Source of the DNA: JBJXHN01 sp046233135
GTDB lineage: Bacteria > Pseudomonadota > Alphaproteobacteria > Rhodospirillales > Rhodospirillaceae
DNA: 64,000 nucleotides
Reading direction: 5' to 3'
NCBI GenBank assembly: GCA_046233135.1
Contig: JBJXHN010000011.1
Span: 62,001-126,000, forward strand
The position numbers were made by a program, and so were the translations under genes. Below are positions 7,976 through 17,206 of the stretch, in pieces (positions within the stretch are counted from its first letter, which is position 1; the number at the start of each line of letters is the position of its first letter). The notes beneath the pieces are model-generated. The model was not told where the DNA came from. It saw only the letters and a program-made list of their open reading frames with translations, and searched no databases.

Positions 7976-8634
7976 TTTAGCCCTCCCAAATATACCCTCT
8001 CAATAGAACGATCCTCTCGTCCTGGCGGTATCGGCGAACGGGCATGCAGCATGCGCCAGTTGTCGATTATCAGGGTATCCCCCGGACGAATGAGGGCAAT
8101 CGACAAAGGGTCACGTTTCGCAAGCCAATCACGAATCTGGGCGTCGGCGGTGTCGCCAACTTTGCTCGCTGGCCGAAGAAATATTTCATCCCATCGTAGG
8201 AGGTCGGTGCCATCTGACGTACGTTCGAGCAGGCGAAGAAGCACAAGGGCTCCATGGCGGGGCCGGCGTGGCTTGAAGACTGCGCGTGCGAGAGTGTCTC
8301 GAGAAACGGAGTTGACGAGCTCGCGGCCATCGATCAGCAATGTGGGAACGTCATCATATCCAATCAGGCATCGTAGGAGTAAGTAGCGCGGTGGTGCCCG
8401 CCAATGGGCAAGATCGGTATGAAACGGAAAACGGCCCAGACCAAAGTTCCCGCTATATGTATTCGGAGCCGATTCTTCGCGAGGAATTAAAGTTTGGACA
8501 AGACCGCCTTCCCAAGGCGTGAGTGGATCACCGAGTTCGTTAGCGACTTCGACGATGTCAGCATTAGGGCGATGCTGAGAGATTAGGGCGTAGCCGCTTT
8601 CGGTAATTTTTTGTCTCAGATCGAACCCCATCAT
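7972..8634 (-). CDS. TauD/TfdA-like Fe(II)/2-oxoglutarate dioxygenase
   Basis: A 220-residue protein, shorter than metabolic TauD enzymes (about 280). The iron site is visible: H72-x-D74 in RFPFHTDLAHW and the distal H197 in DNWRMLHARS, followed by R208 and R213 as candidates for 2-oxoglutarate binding (REDRSIERVYL). The fold order (HxD, then a long insert, then H...R) fits the TauD/clavaminate synthase group. Its substrate is unknown. Placement between Gabija and a HEPN-type protein, with a 4-bp overlap to the latter, suggests a role in defence (for example modifying a nucleotide, nucleic acid or the partner) rather than taurine use. No transport or sulfur genes are nearby. Confidence 0.85.
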   Translation of the reverse strand: MMGFDLRQKITESGYALISQHRPNADIVEVANELGDPLTPWEGGLVQTLIPREESAPNTYSGNFGLGRFPFHTDLAHWRAPPRYLLLRCLIGYDDVPTLLIDGRELVNSVSRDTLARAVFKPRRPRHGALVLLRLLERTSDGTDLLRWDEIFLRPASKVGDTADAQIRDWLAKRDPLSIALIRPGDTLIIDNWRMLHARSPIPPGREDRSIERVYLGGLK

Positions 8635-8637
8635 TTC

Positions 8638-8853
8638 TCAGTCATTCAAGTTGCCTTCTGGGCTATCGGCAGGGCGCCGACTCGATATCGAGCGACGGCA
8701 TGATGTAGATTGCCCCGCGATCCATGCTGTCGAGGAAATGCGTCTTGCTTGAAATCGCGGGCCACTCGTACGTTTGATCATGTGAGACAACGGGCTCTGG
8801 TTGTGACGATAGTCTCCATGTGCTTCTTGAAGTGGGCTCAGAATTGCTCTCAT
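8638..8853 (-). other. Possible 71-codon reading frame between gajB and the dioxygenase gene
   Basis: An open frame starts in a 4-bp ATGA overlap with the gajB stop and ends 3 bp before the dioxygenase start, a spacing typical of a coupled small gene. Its composition (many R and S, no clear fold) does not look protein-like, so it may be an intergenic spacer or a decayed gene. Confidence 0.25.
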
Positions 8854-10610
8854 GTTACGACCGGATCAGGAGGCAGGGCTACGAGATTGTTCTCACCAAA
8901 CAGCTCTGTGAGCTTTGCCATCGCTGCGGGACTAACGAGTTGCGTGAACAGCAAAGCTAGGCGCACCTTGGGGCGTGAACATGCAACATAGAACAAATTC
9001 CGATTGTTCTCGAAGAAATCCTGTTTATCAGCAGGAGGCGCTGCATCCATCCATTCTAGGGTCTGTACAAAGTTGTATTTGTTCCAGCCACGTCCCACGA
9101 TCACCATAACATTCTCGAACTCCGCGCCCTTCACGCCGTGCTTCGTAGCAAATGGCGTGTGCCCGTCGATGAAACGATCCAACGCTATCAATTCCGTATA
9201 GTGAACCGTCCGTAGCTTTCTAAGCTGTGTAATCCGGCGGGGTTCCCCTTCTACGGGTTCATCTCCGACCTCAGCGAGCTTCGCTTCGCGTTGTTCCACA
9301 GCGGCAGGCAGCCGCATGTGCGGCTGGGCGGCGATGAAGTCGATTATCTCGCCAATCGTTCCAGTCTGCCGCAACGCAATGAGGACGTTCATGCCATTGG
9401 TCCAGGCGATCTTGTCCTCATGACGACGGATGCGCGGCATGCCCGACCCGAACGCCTCGAACATTTCCCCATACCGGTTGGCCTCGAACGCAGCGCAGGC
9501 GGGTTCAAGCTGGTCCGCAAGAAACTTGATGTGAGGATCATCCTTCTTCAACCAAGGATCGTTGAACTGGCCATAGATGCTCCGAATGTTCTCGTATCCT
9601 TGCTCCCGAGCAAGTATACTGTGGCTGAGCATCAGTATTTTTGTTTTCTCTACCGATAAATCCCAGCCCTCGGCTGCCAGCCGATCCTTCATATGCTGAA
9701 AGTAAGCACGAGCTGCCTCGGGACTGGTATCATCTTTCCAGTGGCCGCCTCCCTGTCCGGTTCGTCGCTGCCCCGGCCAGTTGTTTGTATGAAATACACG
9801 GGTCTCACCCTGTGCAGCGGGATCGCTAACCATCTGCGGCAAGTCTGGACGCATACGGTTGAGGACCTGCACAATCGGATCAACGGACCGGAAGTTCGCT
9901 TGCTTGTCTATAACCTCCAGTGCCTGGTGTTCCACCAGCCCACATCCCTCGCCGTAAATCTTCTGCCAGTGGTCTCCGAAAAGACCGATCAAGGGGCCTT
10001 CACCTCGATCAAGAAACCACTCTTTCAACGCATCAACGAAACCGGCATCCGTGTCCTGATATTCGTCGATAAGCAGAATGGGATATCGTGAAGTCAGAAC
10101 CCGACGAAATTTGGGGCGACTCATCGCCTGAATCATCAGCGACAATACATCTTCATGGCGAAGTGACACCTGATCGTCTGTCACGCCGGGGTAGCCAAGT
10201 TCATAATGAATACGACGATGACCGACGCCGCCGGTTTCCGCAAGCCGCTCCTCCCATGTCGGCAACCCGGGAACCAGTTCACGCAGTGTAGGCTGAAAAT
10301 CCTGAAGGACTGACCAGCAAAAACCGTGCACGGTTTCGGGTCTCACCGCAGGGTGCGCGTTCGTTCTGGCAATGATCTCGTCCTTGGCGACGTTGGTGTA
10401 GGTGATGCAGCCGATCTGTTGGCGCTGCCGCAGCAACGCGGAGCCTTGCTTTTCAATCAATCTGCGAAGTGCTCTCTCAAGAGAATAGGTTTTCCCAGCT
10501 CCGGCGCCCGCCTCTAGACGAAAGCTGCGTCCTTCATCCAGGCAAGCGAACATGCGTTCCAGAGCAATGCGACCAGCGGCATCTGCGGGGCTTTCTTGTC
10601 CCTCAGCCAT
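8850..10610 (-). CDS. gajB: Gabija protein GajB, UvrD-like helicase
   Basis: A 586-residue superfamily 1 helicase: Walker A GAGAGKT (about 35-41), Walker B LLIDEYQDTD (about 179-188), motif III FGDHWQKIYG, and motif VI NLFYVACSRP near the C-terminus. In Gabija, GajB senses DNA ends or termini and works with GajA, which cuts DNA when nucleotide pools fall. The ATG lies inside the end of gajA (8-bp overlap), the standard Gabija arrangement. It is slightly longer than the commonly described ~500-residue GajB. Identification rests on the OLD-nuclease/UvrD pair. Confidence 0.9.
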   Translation of the reverse strand: MAEGQESPADAAGRIALERMFACLDEGRSFRLEAGAGAGKTYSLERALRRLIEKQGSALLRQRQQIGCITYTNVAKDEIIARTNAHPAVRPETVHGFCWSVLQDFQPTLRELVPGLPTWEERLAETGGVGHRRIHYELGYPGVTDDQVSLRHEDVLSLMIQAMSRPKFRRVLTSRYPILLIDEYQDTDAGFVDALKEWFLDRGEGPLIGLFGDHWQKIYGEGCGLVEHQALEVIDKQANFRSVDPIVQVLNRMRPDLPQMVSDPAAQGETRVFHTNNWPGQRRTGQGGGHWKDDTSPEAARAYFQHMKDRLAAEGWDLSVEKTKILMLSHSILAREQGYENIRSIYGQFNDPWLKKDDPHIKFLADQLEPACAAFEANRYGEMFEAFGSGMPRIRRHEDKIAWTNGMNVLIALRQTGTIGEIIDFIAAQPHMRLPAAVEQREAKLAEVGDEPVEGEPRRITQLRKLRTVHYTELIALDRFIDGHTPFATKHGVKGAEFENVMVIVGRGWNKYNFVQTLEWMDAAPPADKQDFFENNRNLFYVACSRPKVRLALLFTQLVSPAAMAKLTELFGENNLVALPPDPVVT

Positions 10611-12678
10611 GTTCGCCTCCCTGGATGGGGGCGATCTCGACCCCGGCAGCTTCGGCGAGGATTTCGACCGCTACGGCCACTGGGGGAGGCACAGGGGCCG
10701 GATTACCCTGTGCCAACCATCTCAAACCTTCAGAGATGTAACGGGGAACAATCCACTCGGTGTTTGTGATCGCGTATTGCAGAGCAAAGGCGGACTTTTT
10801 TTGTTCCGCAGCGAGTTCATACGCCGCCGTTGCAACATCTTCCTCTCCAAGCGCGAAAAGGCCAGGGTTCGCGATTATGAACGCATCTTCGAAGCTCCGC
10901 CCGCACGCTCCACCATCCTGCTCTGGAATCTGGTACGCGATGCGCCTGCCATTTGTAATCTTCTCGTCTGGTGTTTTGATGAGCAAGGCAGCCGGAGATA
11001 TATCGGCACCATACAATGCCTTTAGACAACCGTTACTCGTGAATTGCCCTTGGGCGACAGGTACGGCCTCGCGCTTGTTGTTTGCATTGGGACGAACCGC
11101 ATCTATGTCCGTAATAATCAATGTGCGGAGTTCGAGGAACGTCAGCAAATCGAAGAAGCGGTGAGCATAGGCTCCGCCTACTTCCATGACGGTGAGGTAT
11201 TGACTGCCGAGCTGCGGTGCTCCAGGTGCCGCATTGTCCGTTTTTCGAATCATTGTCGGAAGGAGGAGGCGTTCCGACGTTCCCTCGATCAGGACGGCCT
11301 TATCGGCAAAGAACAGATCGCAACGGGTGAGAGTCAGATACTGATGTAGAAACTCCCGATCAGGCTCGGGCGCAGTTCCCATGCCCCGGCGAAGGTCTTT
11401 GATGATGGTCCGCCGGACGCCATTTTCGTCCGCTTTCGACAGGAAATAGCGCATGGATTCAAAGCGGGCCTCGTTAGCCATGTGCGGCGAATGCGTTGTA
11501 ACGACAAACTGGACGGGCCAAGGGTGATTATCGTTCAATTGAGTGACGAAAGCATTCGTGATCTGATCAAGTTGCCGAATGAATACCTCCTGCATCTGGG
11601 GATGAAGGTGCGCTTCCGGCTCTTCGATGAATATTAGATGCACTCCAGCCGCCGTCGGTGTTGCCTGATACTCACGAAAGAAGCGCAAGAGTTGCAGCAG
11701 CATGAAGACGAGATTACGCACGCCGAGACCATTGTAGGTTTCTGGAAGTGTTATCCCGTTCTTCCCGACATAACGGACCTTGGTGTGATCGCTTAGCAAC
11801 CTCTCAACGTCAAAGCTCGTCTCAGTGATGAGTCCTGGATCAGCCAGTCCGGGGTAGCCGAACAGTTCGAAGGTGGGCAGTAGCGATGTAAGCTTGACAT
11901 TGAAGTCGCTGTGCAGATCGCTTTGAATGTCTTCGACAGCGCTTTTCAACTGTTCGGCGGTAGTCCGTTTTTCAGGGTCGGTCGGATCGCTTAGTGCCGA
12001 CTGAAAAAGTATTTCTACGACTTTTCCGAGAACATCTCGTTCGCGTTTCGTGTCGTCACCCAATCCACGTTGCGCATTGATGAAGCCGCCTTGTATTATA
12101 GCAGTGAGCACTTTCGTTTCGAGCGGCTTCCTATTCGTGGGATCGTTAGGATCAATCGCTTCTAAAATCGATATGTAGGTGGCAGAAACCCGCGCTCCCA
12201 GAGCACGGAAAAGCGCACTTCTGGCATTCTCTGCATCTTCTTCTGGTGCAGGGAGATCGGCGAAGAGAAATGTAGTTGCGTCGGGTCGAGGGCCAAAAGT
12301 CAGGACAAGACGCCCATAAGTACAATCTGGATTTAGGTCGATGATGCAGTCGCCCAAAGCTCCAAGGTCCGGCATGTCAACGTCGTACGAAACATCAATT
12401 ATTATACGAATGACGGGAAGTGTATCCAGTACGTCTGAAACCTCCGCTCCGGCGCTGAACGCCTCAAATGCGTTCCAGAACTTCTCGTGACAGCCGAGAG
12501 AAAAATCTTCGAGACGGAAGGTGAGAGTCTTTTCTGAGAGGAGTCGGCGGAAAAGCTCTGCAATCGATGTTTTGCCGCTATTGTTTCGTCCCACGATCAG
12601 CGTGGTTCTATCTTCGAACCCAATCTCGACGTCCTGCAGCAATCGGAAGTTTTCAATCTTCACATTGTGTAGCTTCAA
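10603..12678 (-). CDS. gajA: Gabija protein GajA, OLD-family ATPase/Toprim nuclease
   Basis: A 691-residue protein. The ABC-type ATPase domain has Walker A GRNNSGKTS (30-38) and the signature/Walker B segment FIEEPEAHLHP (about 347-357). The C-terminal Toprim nuclease has a glutamate in AVLIEGTSERLLLP (about 459-472) and the DxD in IITDIDAV (about 520). OLD-family proteins paired with a UvrD-like helicase define Gabija. The start is a TTG at 12678 with GGGGGCG upstream; it gives the usual 'MKLxxxxIxNFR' beginning, and no ATG is available in frame. A TATAAT box (12727-12732, minus strand) lies 49 bp upstream, so Gabija and the genes after it may be transcribed separately from mcrBC. Confidence 0.9.
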   Translation of the reverse strand: MKLHNVKIENFRLLQDVEIGFEDRTTLIVGRNNSGKTSIAELFRRLLSEKTLTFRLEDFSLGCHEKFWNAFEAFSAGAEVSDVLDTLPVIRIIIDVSYDVDMPDLGALGDCIIDLNPDCTYGRLVLTFGPRPDATTFLFADLPAPEEDAENARSALFRALGARVSATYISILEAIDPNDPTNRKPLETKVLTAIIQGGFINAQRGLGDDTKRERDVLGKVVEILFQSALSDPTDPEKRTTAEQLKSAVEDIQSDLHSDFNVKLTSLLPTFELFGYPGLADPGLITETSFDVERLLSDHTKVRYVGKNGITLPETYNGLGVRNLVFMLLQLLRFFREYQATPTAAGVHLIFIEEPEAHLHPQMQEVFIRQLDQITNAFVTQLNDNHPWPVQFVVTTHSPHMANEARFESMRYFLSKADENGVRRTIIKDLRRGMGTAPEPDREFLHQYLTLTRCDLFFADKAVLIEGTSERLLLPTMIRKTDNAAPGAPQLGSQYLTVMEVGGAYAHRFFDLLTFLELRTLIITDIDAVRPNANNKREAVPVAQGQFTSNGCLKALYGADISPAALLIKTPDEKITNGRRIAYQIPEQDGGACGRSFEDAFIIANPGLFALGEEDVATAAYELAAEQKKSAFALQYAITNTEWIVPRYISEGLRWLAQGNPAPVPPPVAVAVEILAEAAGVEIAPIQGGEHG

Positions 12679-12726
12679 TTTTCACGCCCCCAAATATAAT
12701 GCCATCGTCTAGTCGTTAGTTCTGTA

Positions 12727-12732
12727 ATTATA
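12727..12732 (-). promoter_or_regulatory. Candidate -10 box of the Gabija operon
   Basis: A perfect TATAAT on the minus strand in the 185-bp gap between mcrC and gajA, 49 bp before the TTG start. No good -35 is visible at 17 bp. A CCGAT/ATCGG palindrome (about 12751-12764) lies just upstream and could be an operator. Confidence 0.4.
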
Positions 12733-12863
12733 CATCGCGAGATGTCCGATTCGGATCGGCGCAACGAGTATTTTTGCATGGCCCTAACTGCTTATGAAGC
12801 CACGATTTTTCATTTCCTTTCTATTTCTCTCAAATATTGCGCGGGCCGCCTGCAGGATCATCA

Positions 12864-14147
12864 CTAAACTACTCTCGTCAGAAGAATATCTGCCCGAGGA
12901 GGAATGCCGTTTTCCTTATAATGGATCATGGCATAAGTGATGATCTCCCAATCCTTTCTTTGTTGGACTTGAGCCAAATCGACTTGCCAGATTTCCACTC
13001 TGCGGTCTGTGGCGGTATAGTGCCATGTCGTTGGTGGCGTGTGCTTCCGTCCTGGATAAAGAAGTATGACGCGGCTGGCGTTGTAGACCGCCCCATAGGA
13101 CGCGAGTTGGTAAAGATCGGCTTGGCTCACATTTGGCGTAGAGCCGGGCTGTTTGCCGAGATCCTTCCATTTCGTATCAATGACCAGTGGACCTTCAGGC
13201 GTGTCAATGACGATGTCGGGGATTAGAGGGTAGGCGCCATGTTGCAACAGGGTGTGCTGTCGACGCTGAATCGACACTGATCCGGGCGGAAGAACCCGTT
13301 GCAGCCAGCGGGCAACATACCGTTCAAACAGCATGTTCATCGGAAAGAGCAACGAAATGCCCGTGCCGTGTCCGGAACTCGTGTTTTGCCACTCTGCTTC
13401 CATCAGCATGCGCGCAAGCATTTGGGCCTGACGAAACCGCTCATTCATCCGGTTCCAGACGATCCGCTCCCTCAGGGGGGCGGGGCTGGTGGGGATGTCG
13501 GCGAAGCGGGCTGTCAGATTAGCGATCCGGCGACGCAGAGGCTCGGAGCGCACAAAGGGGATGATGCGCAACAGGCTGGCCTTGAACAGCCGGTTGAGCG
13601 GCGTGTTCTCGGAAAACTCGTCAAACCGGCAATGCAGGCGGGAAGGATCAACCGAACGGTGAACGATCTGCTGCCGCACATCGAGCGCTCCCCGCAGCTT
13701 AGGCAAAACATCCTCCTCTGGCACATAGTCGCGCGTCAGACCGGATTTCGCTTGTTCTGCAAGGCGTGTCACAAACAGATTGATAAAGGCTTCGAGAAGA
13801 TCGCTCTCCTGTGCGCCCATCTGCGCGATCTGCCCTTCTGAAAGCGGTATGTCGAAGGCCACCGCAATCATCCGCACAAGGGTTGCTCGCAATGCACCGT
13901 CCTCATCGGTGAGCTTGGGCAGTATTTCCAAACTTATCCCTGGAACGGAAATAATGCCGCAAACCTGCTTGGTTTCCAGCTGCCGAAAGCCGCGCGCCAG
14001 TACGCCGTTCTCAGCCACGCCAAGCCTGCGGGCAGCCGTGATAGCGGCAAGATGCAGTTGCTCGGCTTGTCCTTCGCTGATTCCGTCGGGGCCAATGGGC
14101 AGAGAGGACCATTCCGGCAGAGAGTAATGGCTTTTCTGCTTGGGCAT
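12864..14147 (-). CDS. mcrC: McrC, nuclease subunit of type IV restriction McrBC
   Basis: A 427-residue protein with an N-terminal region that contacts McrB and a C-terminal PD-(D/E)xK nuclease: YPLIPDIVIDTPEGPLVIDTKWKDLG (about 305-330), with the D...DxK catalytic set. McrC is recruited by the GTP-driven McrB ring and cuts DNA carrying modified cytosines. It starts in a TAATG overlap with the mcrB stop, so the subunits are translated together. Length is close to the family norm. Confidence 0.92.
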   Translation of the reverse strand: MPKQKSHYSLPEWSSLPIGPDGISEGQAEQLHLAAITAARRLGVAENGVLARGFRQLETKQVCGIISVPGISLEILPKLTDEDGALRATLVRMIAVAFDIPLSEGQIAQMGAQESDLLEAFINLFVTRLAEQAKSGLTRDYVPEEDVLPKLRGALDVRQQIVHRSVDPSRLHCRFDEFSENTPLNRLFKASLLRIIPFVRSEPLRRRIANLTARFADIPTSPAPLRERIVWNRMNERFRQAQMLARMLMEAEWQNTSSGHGTGISLLFPMNMLFERYVARWLQRVLPPGSVSIQRRQHTLLQHGAYPLIPDIVIDTPEGPLVIDTKWKDLGKQPGSTPNVSQADLYQLASYGAVYNASRVILLYPGRKHTPPTTWHYTATDRRVEIWQVDLAQVQQRKDWEIITYAMIHYKENGIPPRADILLTRVV

Positions 14148-15961
14148 TATTCCCGTCCCAGAAGAGCCATGTAAGCTGCTTCAGGATATCCGCCTTCTTC
14201 CCGAAAAACATCGGAATAGCGATACCGATCCTCAGCAAATCCTTCAGCCCCCTTGGGAACCGGAATAGGGGATCGATTCAGGAAGCCGTCGCCGCCACCC
14301 AGAACAATGCGAACCCGTTCAATGTCGTCATGGAAATACTCACGCAGCAGCGGGATGACCTTGAACGCCATGATCCGATCGAGGTCGGCTTTCGTCTTGA
14401 CGCCCATAAACCAGGCGTGGCCGATCTGGGCATCCTCTCCCAGAAAATAGACAAGGCGCAGATTGAGGTTGTCCAGAATGGCTGCAAGATCGAGCGCACT
14501 ATCGTCGAGCTCGATGCCTGCGAGTTCTGCGGAATCGGGTGGCAGTTCCTCAAACACGAAACGCCGCCGCAGTGCTGTATCCAGCAGCGAGATGGATCTG
14601 TCGGCCGTGTTCATCGTGCCAAGGATGTACAGATTGGCCGGAAGAGAGAATGCGGTCTTGGAATAAGGAAGTGTGACGGTGATCGCCGCAGGCGCTCCCC
14701 GTCTCTTGTCTGCCTCCAGAAGCGTGATAAGTTCGCCCAGAACCTTCGAGATATTGGCGCGATTGATCTCGTCAATGATGAGGACATGGTTGCCGGCCTG
14801 CTTCGACGCCCGCTCTGCAATCACTTTCAGAACGCCTCCTTCCGGTTCGAGCGTGAAGCCTGCCCCCGATGCCATCGGCTTGGGTCGCAGTCCCTCGACG
14901 AAATCTTCGTAGGTATAGCTTTGGTGGAAGGTGACGAAGCCGATGCGCCCGTCCTTGACCAGTTGCTCATAGGACGCGCGCACTGCACCCGGATCGGACG
15001 CCACCTGGCCTAGACATATCTCGACGGCGCGTTGTGCGGTACTGAATGTCTTGCCCGTACCCGGAGGGCCGTAGAAGATCGTATTCAGTTCAAAACCGGA
15101 TGGAGCTGGCACGATGGCTTCTTCATCCAGTTTATCTGTCGAGTGCGCCTTCTTTTCTTTCGGCTTCTGCCAGACAGGCCTGAAGTCACCCTCGTAGAAA
15201 TCGACGTGTGAACCATGCTTGGCTTCAAGGCTCTTGCGCAAAGTCAGAAGTGCGTCATCGAGCTTGGCTATGCTCATAGCACCGACATCGGCTGCGGTTA
15301 TGGCCCCGAAGCCAGCCAGAATATCCCGTTTATGCTGGCCGGCGCTGATGCGCTCGAAGCTGTCAGGAAAAAGCAGGAAGGGCAGGATATGGCGCAACTG
15401 CCGATTTTCGCCGTTCACCTGTATCTCGAACCAACTGGCAAATGCGCCGCCGTCCCCAAGCAGGCGTCGACGTTCATCAACAGGCCTGGATTTGAGATCC
15501 TGCATGGCGGTAATCAACAGAACGAGCTCGCGCCATTTATTGTTGTTATATCCTTGGCCAGCCCGGCCCACACCGTAAAGGACCTGTTCGGTCAGGGCCG
15601 CCACATCTTGCGGCAAGTCCTGGCCTGACCAGGACCAAACCTCGCGGACTTTCCGATCCTTGGTCGGGGGAGAGACATCGCCACGCTGGAAGGCATAAAG
15701 TAGCCAGATCAGCTCGGCCATCAGGCAGTGCGCTTCAGCGGTTGCGTCAGACAGCTGGACTTTCAGCTTTTCAAAGAACTTGCCTTCGCCTTCATCGAGG
15801 TTCTGGACGTAGGTACGTTGCAAATCTGCAAAGTGTTCAGCGGTCCAGAGTGAGCGTCCAGGTGAAAGCAGGGAACCATCGCCGATCAGACAATCAGTGC
15901 GAAGGCGATCCATCGTCTCGTAAAGCGGAGAAAGATCAGCATCTGGGTTATAACGGGCCAC
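14147..15961 (-). CDS. mcrB: McrB, GTPase subunit of type IV restriction McrBC
   Basis: A 604-residue protein. The C-terminal AAA+ domain has Walker A GPPGTGKT (about 294-301), Walker B VLIIDEINRAN, the McrB signature MNTADRSI and LDTALRRRF. The N-terminal ~280 residues should be the target-recognition part (modified base or sequence); it is not an obvious copy of the classical methylcytosine-binding domain, so the specificity is open. The GTG start at 15961 is chosen for its GAGGA at 8 bp; a TTG at 16045 would add 28 residues without a good ribosome-binding site. It is the first gene of the leftward defence block. Confidence 0.92.
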   Translation of the reverse strand: MARYNPDADLSPLYETMDRLRTDCLIGDGSLLSPGRSLWTAEHFADLQRTYVQNLDEGEGKFFEKLKVQLSDATAEAHCLMAELIWLLYAFQRGDVSPPTKDRKVREVWSWSGQDLPQDVAALTEQVLYGVGRAGQGYNNNKWRELVLLITAMQDLKSRPVDERRRLLGDGGAFASWFEIQVNGENRQLRHILPFLLFPDSFERISAGQHKRDILAGFGAITAADVGAMSIAKLDDALLTLRKSLEAKHGSHVDFYEGDFRPVWQKPKEKKAHSTDKLDEEAIVPAPSGFELNTIFYGPPGTGKTFSTAQRAVEICLGQVASDPGAVRASYEQLVKDGRIGFVTFHQSYTYEDFVEGLRPKPMASGAGFTLEPEGGVLKVIAERASKQAGNHVLIIDEINRANISKVLGELITLLEADKRRGAPAAITVTLPYSKTAFSLPANLYILGTMNTADRSISLLDTALRRRFVFEELPPDSAELAGIELDDSALDLAAILDNLNLRLVYFLGEDAQIGHAWFMGVKTKADLDRIMAFKVIPLLREYFHDDIERVRIVLGGGDGFLNRSPIPVPKGAEGFAEDRYRYSDVFREEGGYPEAAYMALLGRE

Positions 15962-16153
15962 GAAAATTCCTCGGAAATACTTAGATATGCAATATTCGTC
16001 TTCCGACTGGCGCGAGTCGGTCCAGCTTGCATAAGAAACCAGCAAAGCTCTTTTTGTCCAGTATACAGAGGCATTTGGGGGAAAGCCTTCCCCCTGGTCG
16101 GCACTGGCGTTGCCGACGCACCCCCATCAGCGGGGAGACCCCGCAACGCCCCC

Positions 16154-16228
16154 GAGAGTGAGAGTGCGGACGGGGTTTCCGTGACGGGTTGAGGGCTGGA
16201 AGAGAGGCTTCCGGCGCCCGTCGCGGAG
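16154..16228 (+). promoter_or_regulatory. Structured leader, family I, copy A (before ardC)
   Basis: A purine box (GAGAGTGAGAG) is followed by nested stems: GACGGG 16183-16188 with CCCGTC 16217-16222, and GCTGG 16195-16199 with CCGGC 16211-16215, closing a purine-rich loop. GGAG (16225-16228) begins two bases after the outer stem, 9 bp from the start codon. Copies B and C have the same order. Confidence 0.6.
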
Positions 16229-16237
16229 ATCATCCCG

Positions 16238-17206
16238 ATGGCCAGACATGATCGCAGCCCCGCTGACGGTGGCGCGCGCAGCAACCTTTACGACGACATC
16301 ACCAACAAGATCATCGCCGAGCTGGAGCAAGGGCGTCTACCCTGGGTCCAGCCCTGGGGTGCGGCGCCCGATACCGCCCCGCTGGGCCTGCCGAGAAATG
16401 CGTCAACCGGCCGGTCCTATTCCGGCATCAATATCCTGATCCTCTGGGGCGCTGTCATCCAGCATGGTTACCCTGGTCAATCGTGGCTGACGTTCCGTCA
16501 GGCGCTTTCGCTGGGTGGCAATGTCCGGAAGGGCGAACGCGGCACCACTGTCGTTTATGCCGACCGTTTCACCCCCGAGGACGAAAAGCGCCGTGCCCGC
16601 GATAAAGGTGAGGACGCGCATGCCATTCCGTTCCTGAAGCGGTTCACGGTCTTTAACGCCGCACAATGCGATGGTCTGCCTGATGACATCACGGCAGTCG
16701 CGCCGCCACCGCCGCCGGGCCTGATCGAACCTCGGGTCGAGGCGTTGATCCGGGCCACCGGCATCGAGTTCCGTATCGGTGGTAATCGCGCCTTCTATAT
16801 GCCGTCGCTCGACTATGTGCAGGTGCCGCCTCCGCAAGCCTATTTCGAGCCGATCAACTGGCACCGGACGGCCCTGCACGAGCTGGGTCACGCCAGCGGC
16901 CATCACAGCCGCCTCAACCGCAATCTGACCGGCTCGTTCGGCTCGAAGAAATATGCCTTTGAGGAAATGATTGCAGAACAGACTGCGGCTTTCAGCTGCG
17001 CCGCGCTCGGGATCGTGCCGACCGTGCGTCATGCCGACTATATCGGGTCGTGGCTGGAGGTCATGCGCGAGGATTCCCGCGCCATCGTCCGCGCGGCCTC
17101 GCAGGCCAGCAAGGCGGCGGACTGGCTGCTGTCGCATCTGCCGGCCGAGGACGCCGGGGAGCCGGATGCCAGCGTAACCGAGACCGACCGGAGGGCTGCG
17201 GCATGA
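16238..17206 (+). CDS. ardC: ArdC-like antirestriction protein with zinc-peptidase domain
   Basis: A 322-residue protein. The N-terminal ArdC domain (about 15-150) binds single-stranded DNA (YDDITNKIIAELEQGRLPWVQPW; NILILWG; WLTFRQALSLGGNVRKGERG). The C-terminal metallopeptidase domain has HELGHASGH (about residue 212) and a downstream glutamate region (YAFEEMIAE). ArdC of conjugative plasmids protects transferred single-stranded DNA from host restriction. It fits the start of the ICE housekeeping block, diverges from mcrB, and is preceded by a structured leader. Its stop overlaps the next start (ATGA). Confidence 0.9.
   Translation: MARHDRSPADGGARSNLYDDITNKIIAELEQGRLPWVQPWGAAPDTAPLGLPRNASTGRSYSGINILILWGAVIQHGYPGQSWLTFRQALSLGGNVRKGERGTTVVYADRFTPEDEKRRARDKGEDAHAIPFLKRFTVFNAAQCDGLPDDITAVAPPPPPGLIEPRVEALIRATGIEFRIGGNRAFYMPSLDYVQVPPPQAYFEPINWHRTALHELGHASGHHSRLNRNLTGSFGSKKYAFEEMIAEQTAAFSCAALGIVPTVRHADYIGSWLEVMREDSRAIVRAASQASKAADWLLSHLPAEDAGEPDASVTETDRRAAA

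Noticed and set aside
7972..8634. Taurine or sulfonate metabolism gene (tauD)
   Set aside because: Short protein, no transporter or sulfur genes nearby, and tight coupling to a HEPN-type gene in a defence block.
8638..8853. 71-codon frame between gajB and the dioxygenase gene as a new defence protein
   Set aside because: The spacing is suggestive but the composition (R/S-rich, no fold) is not protein-like; kept only as a low-confidence entry.
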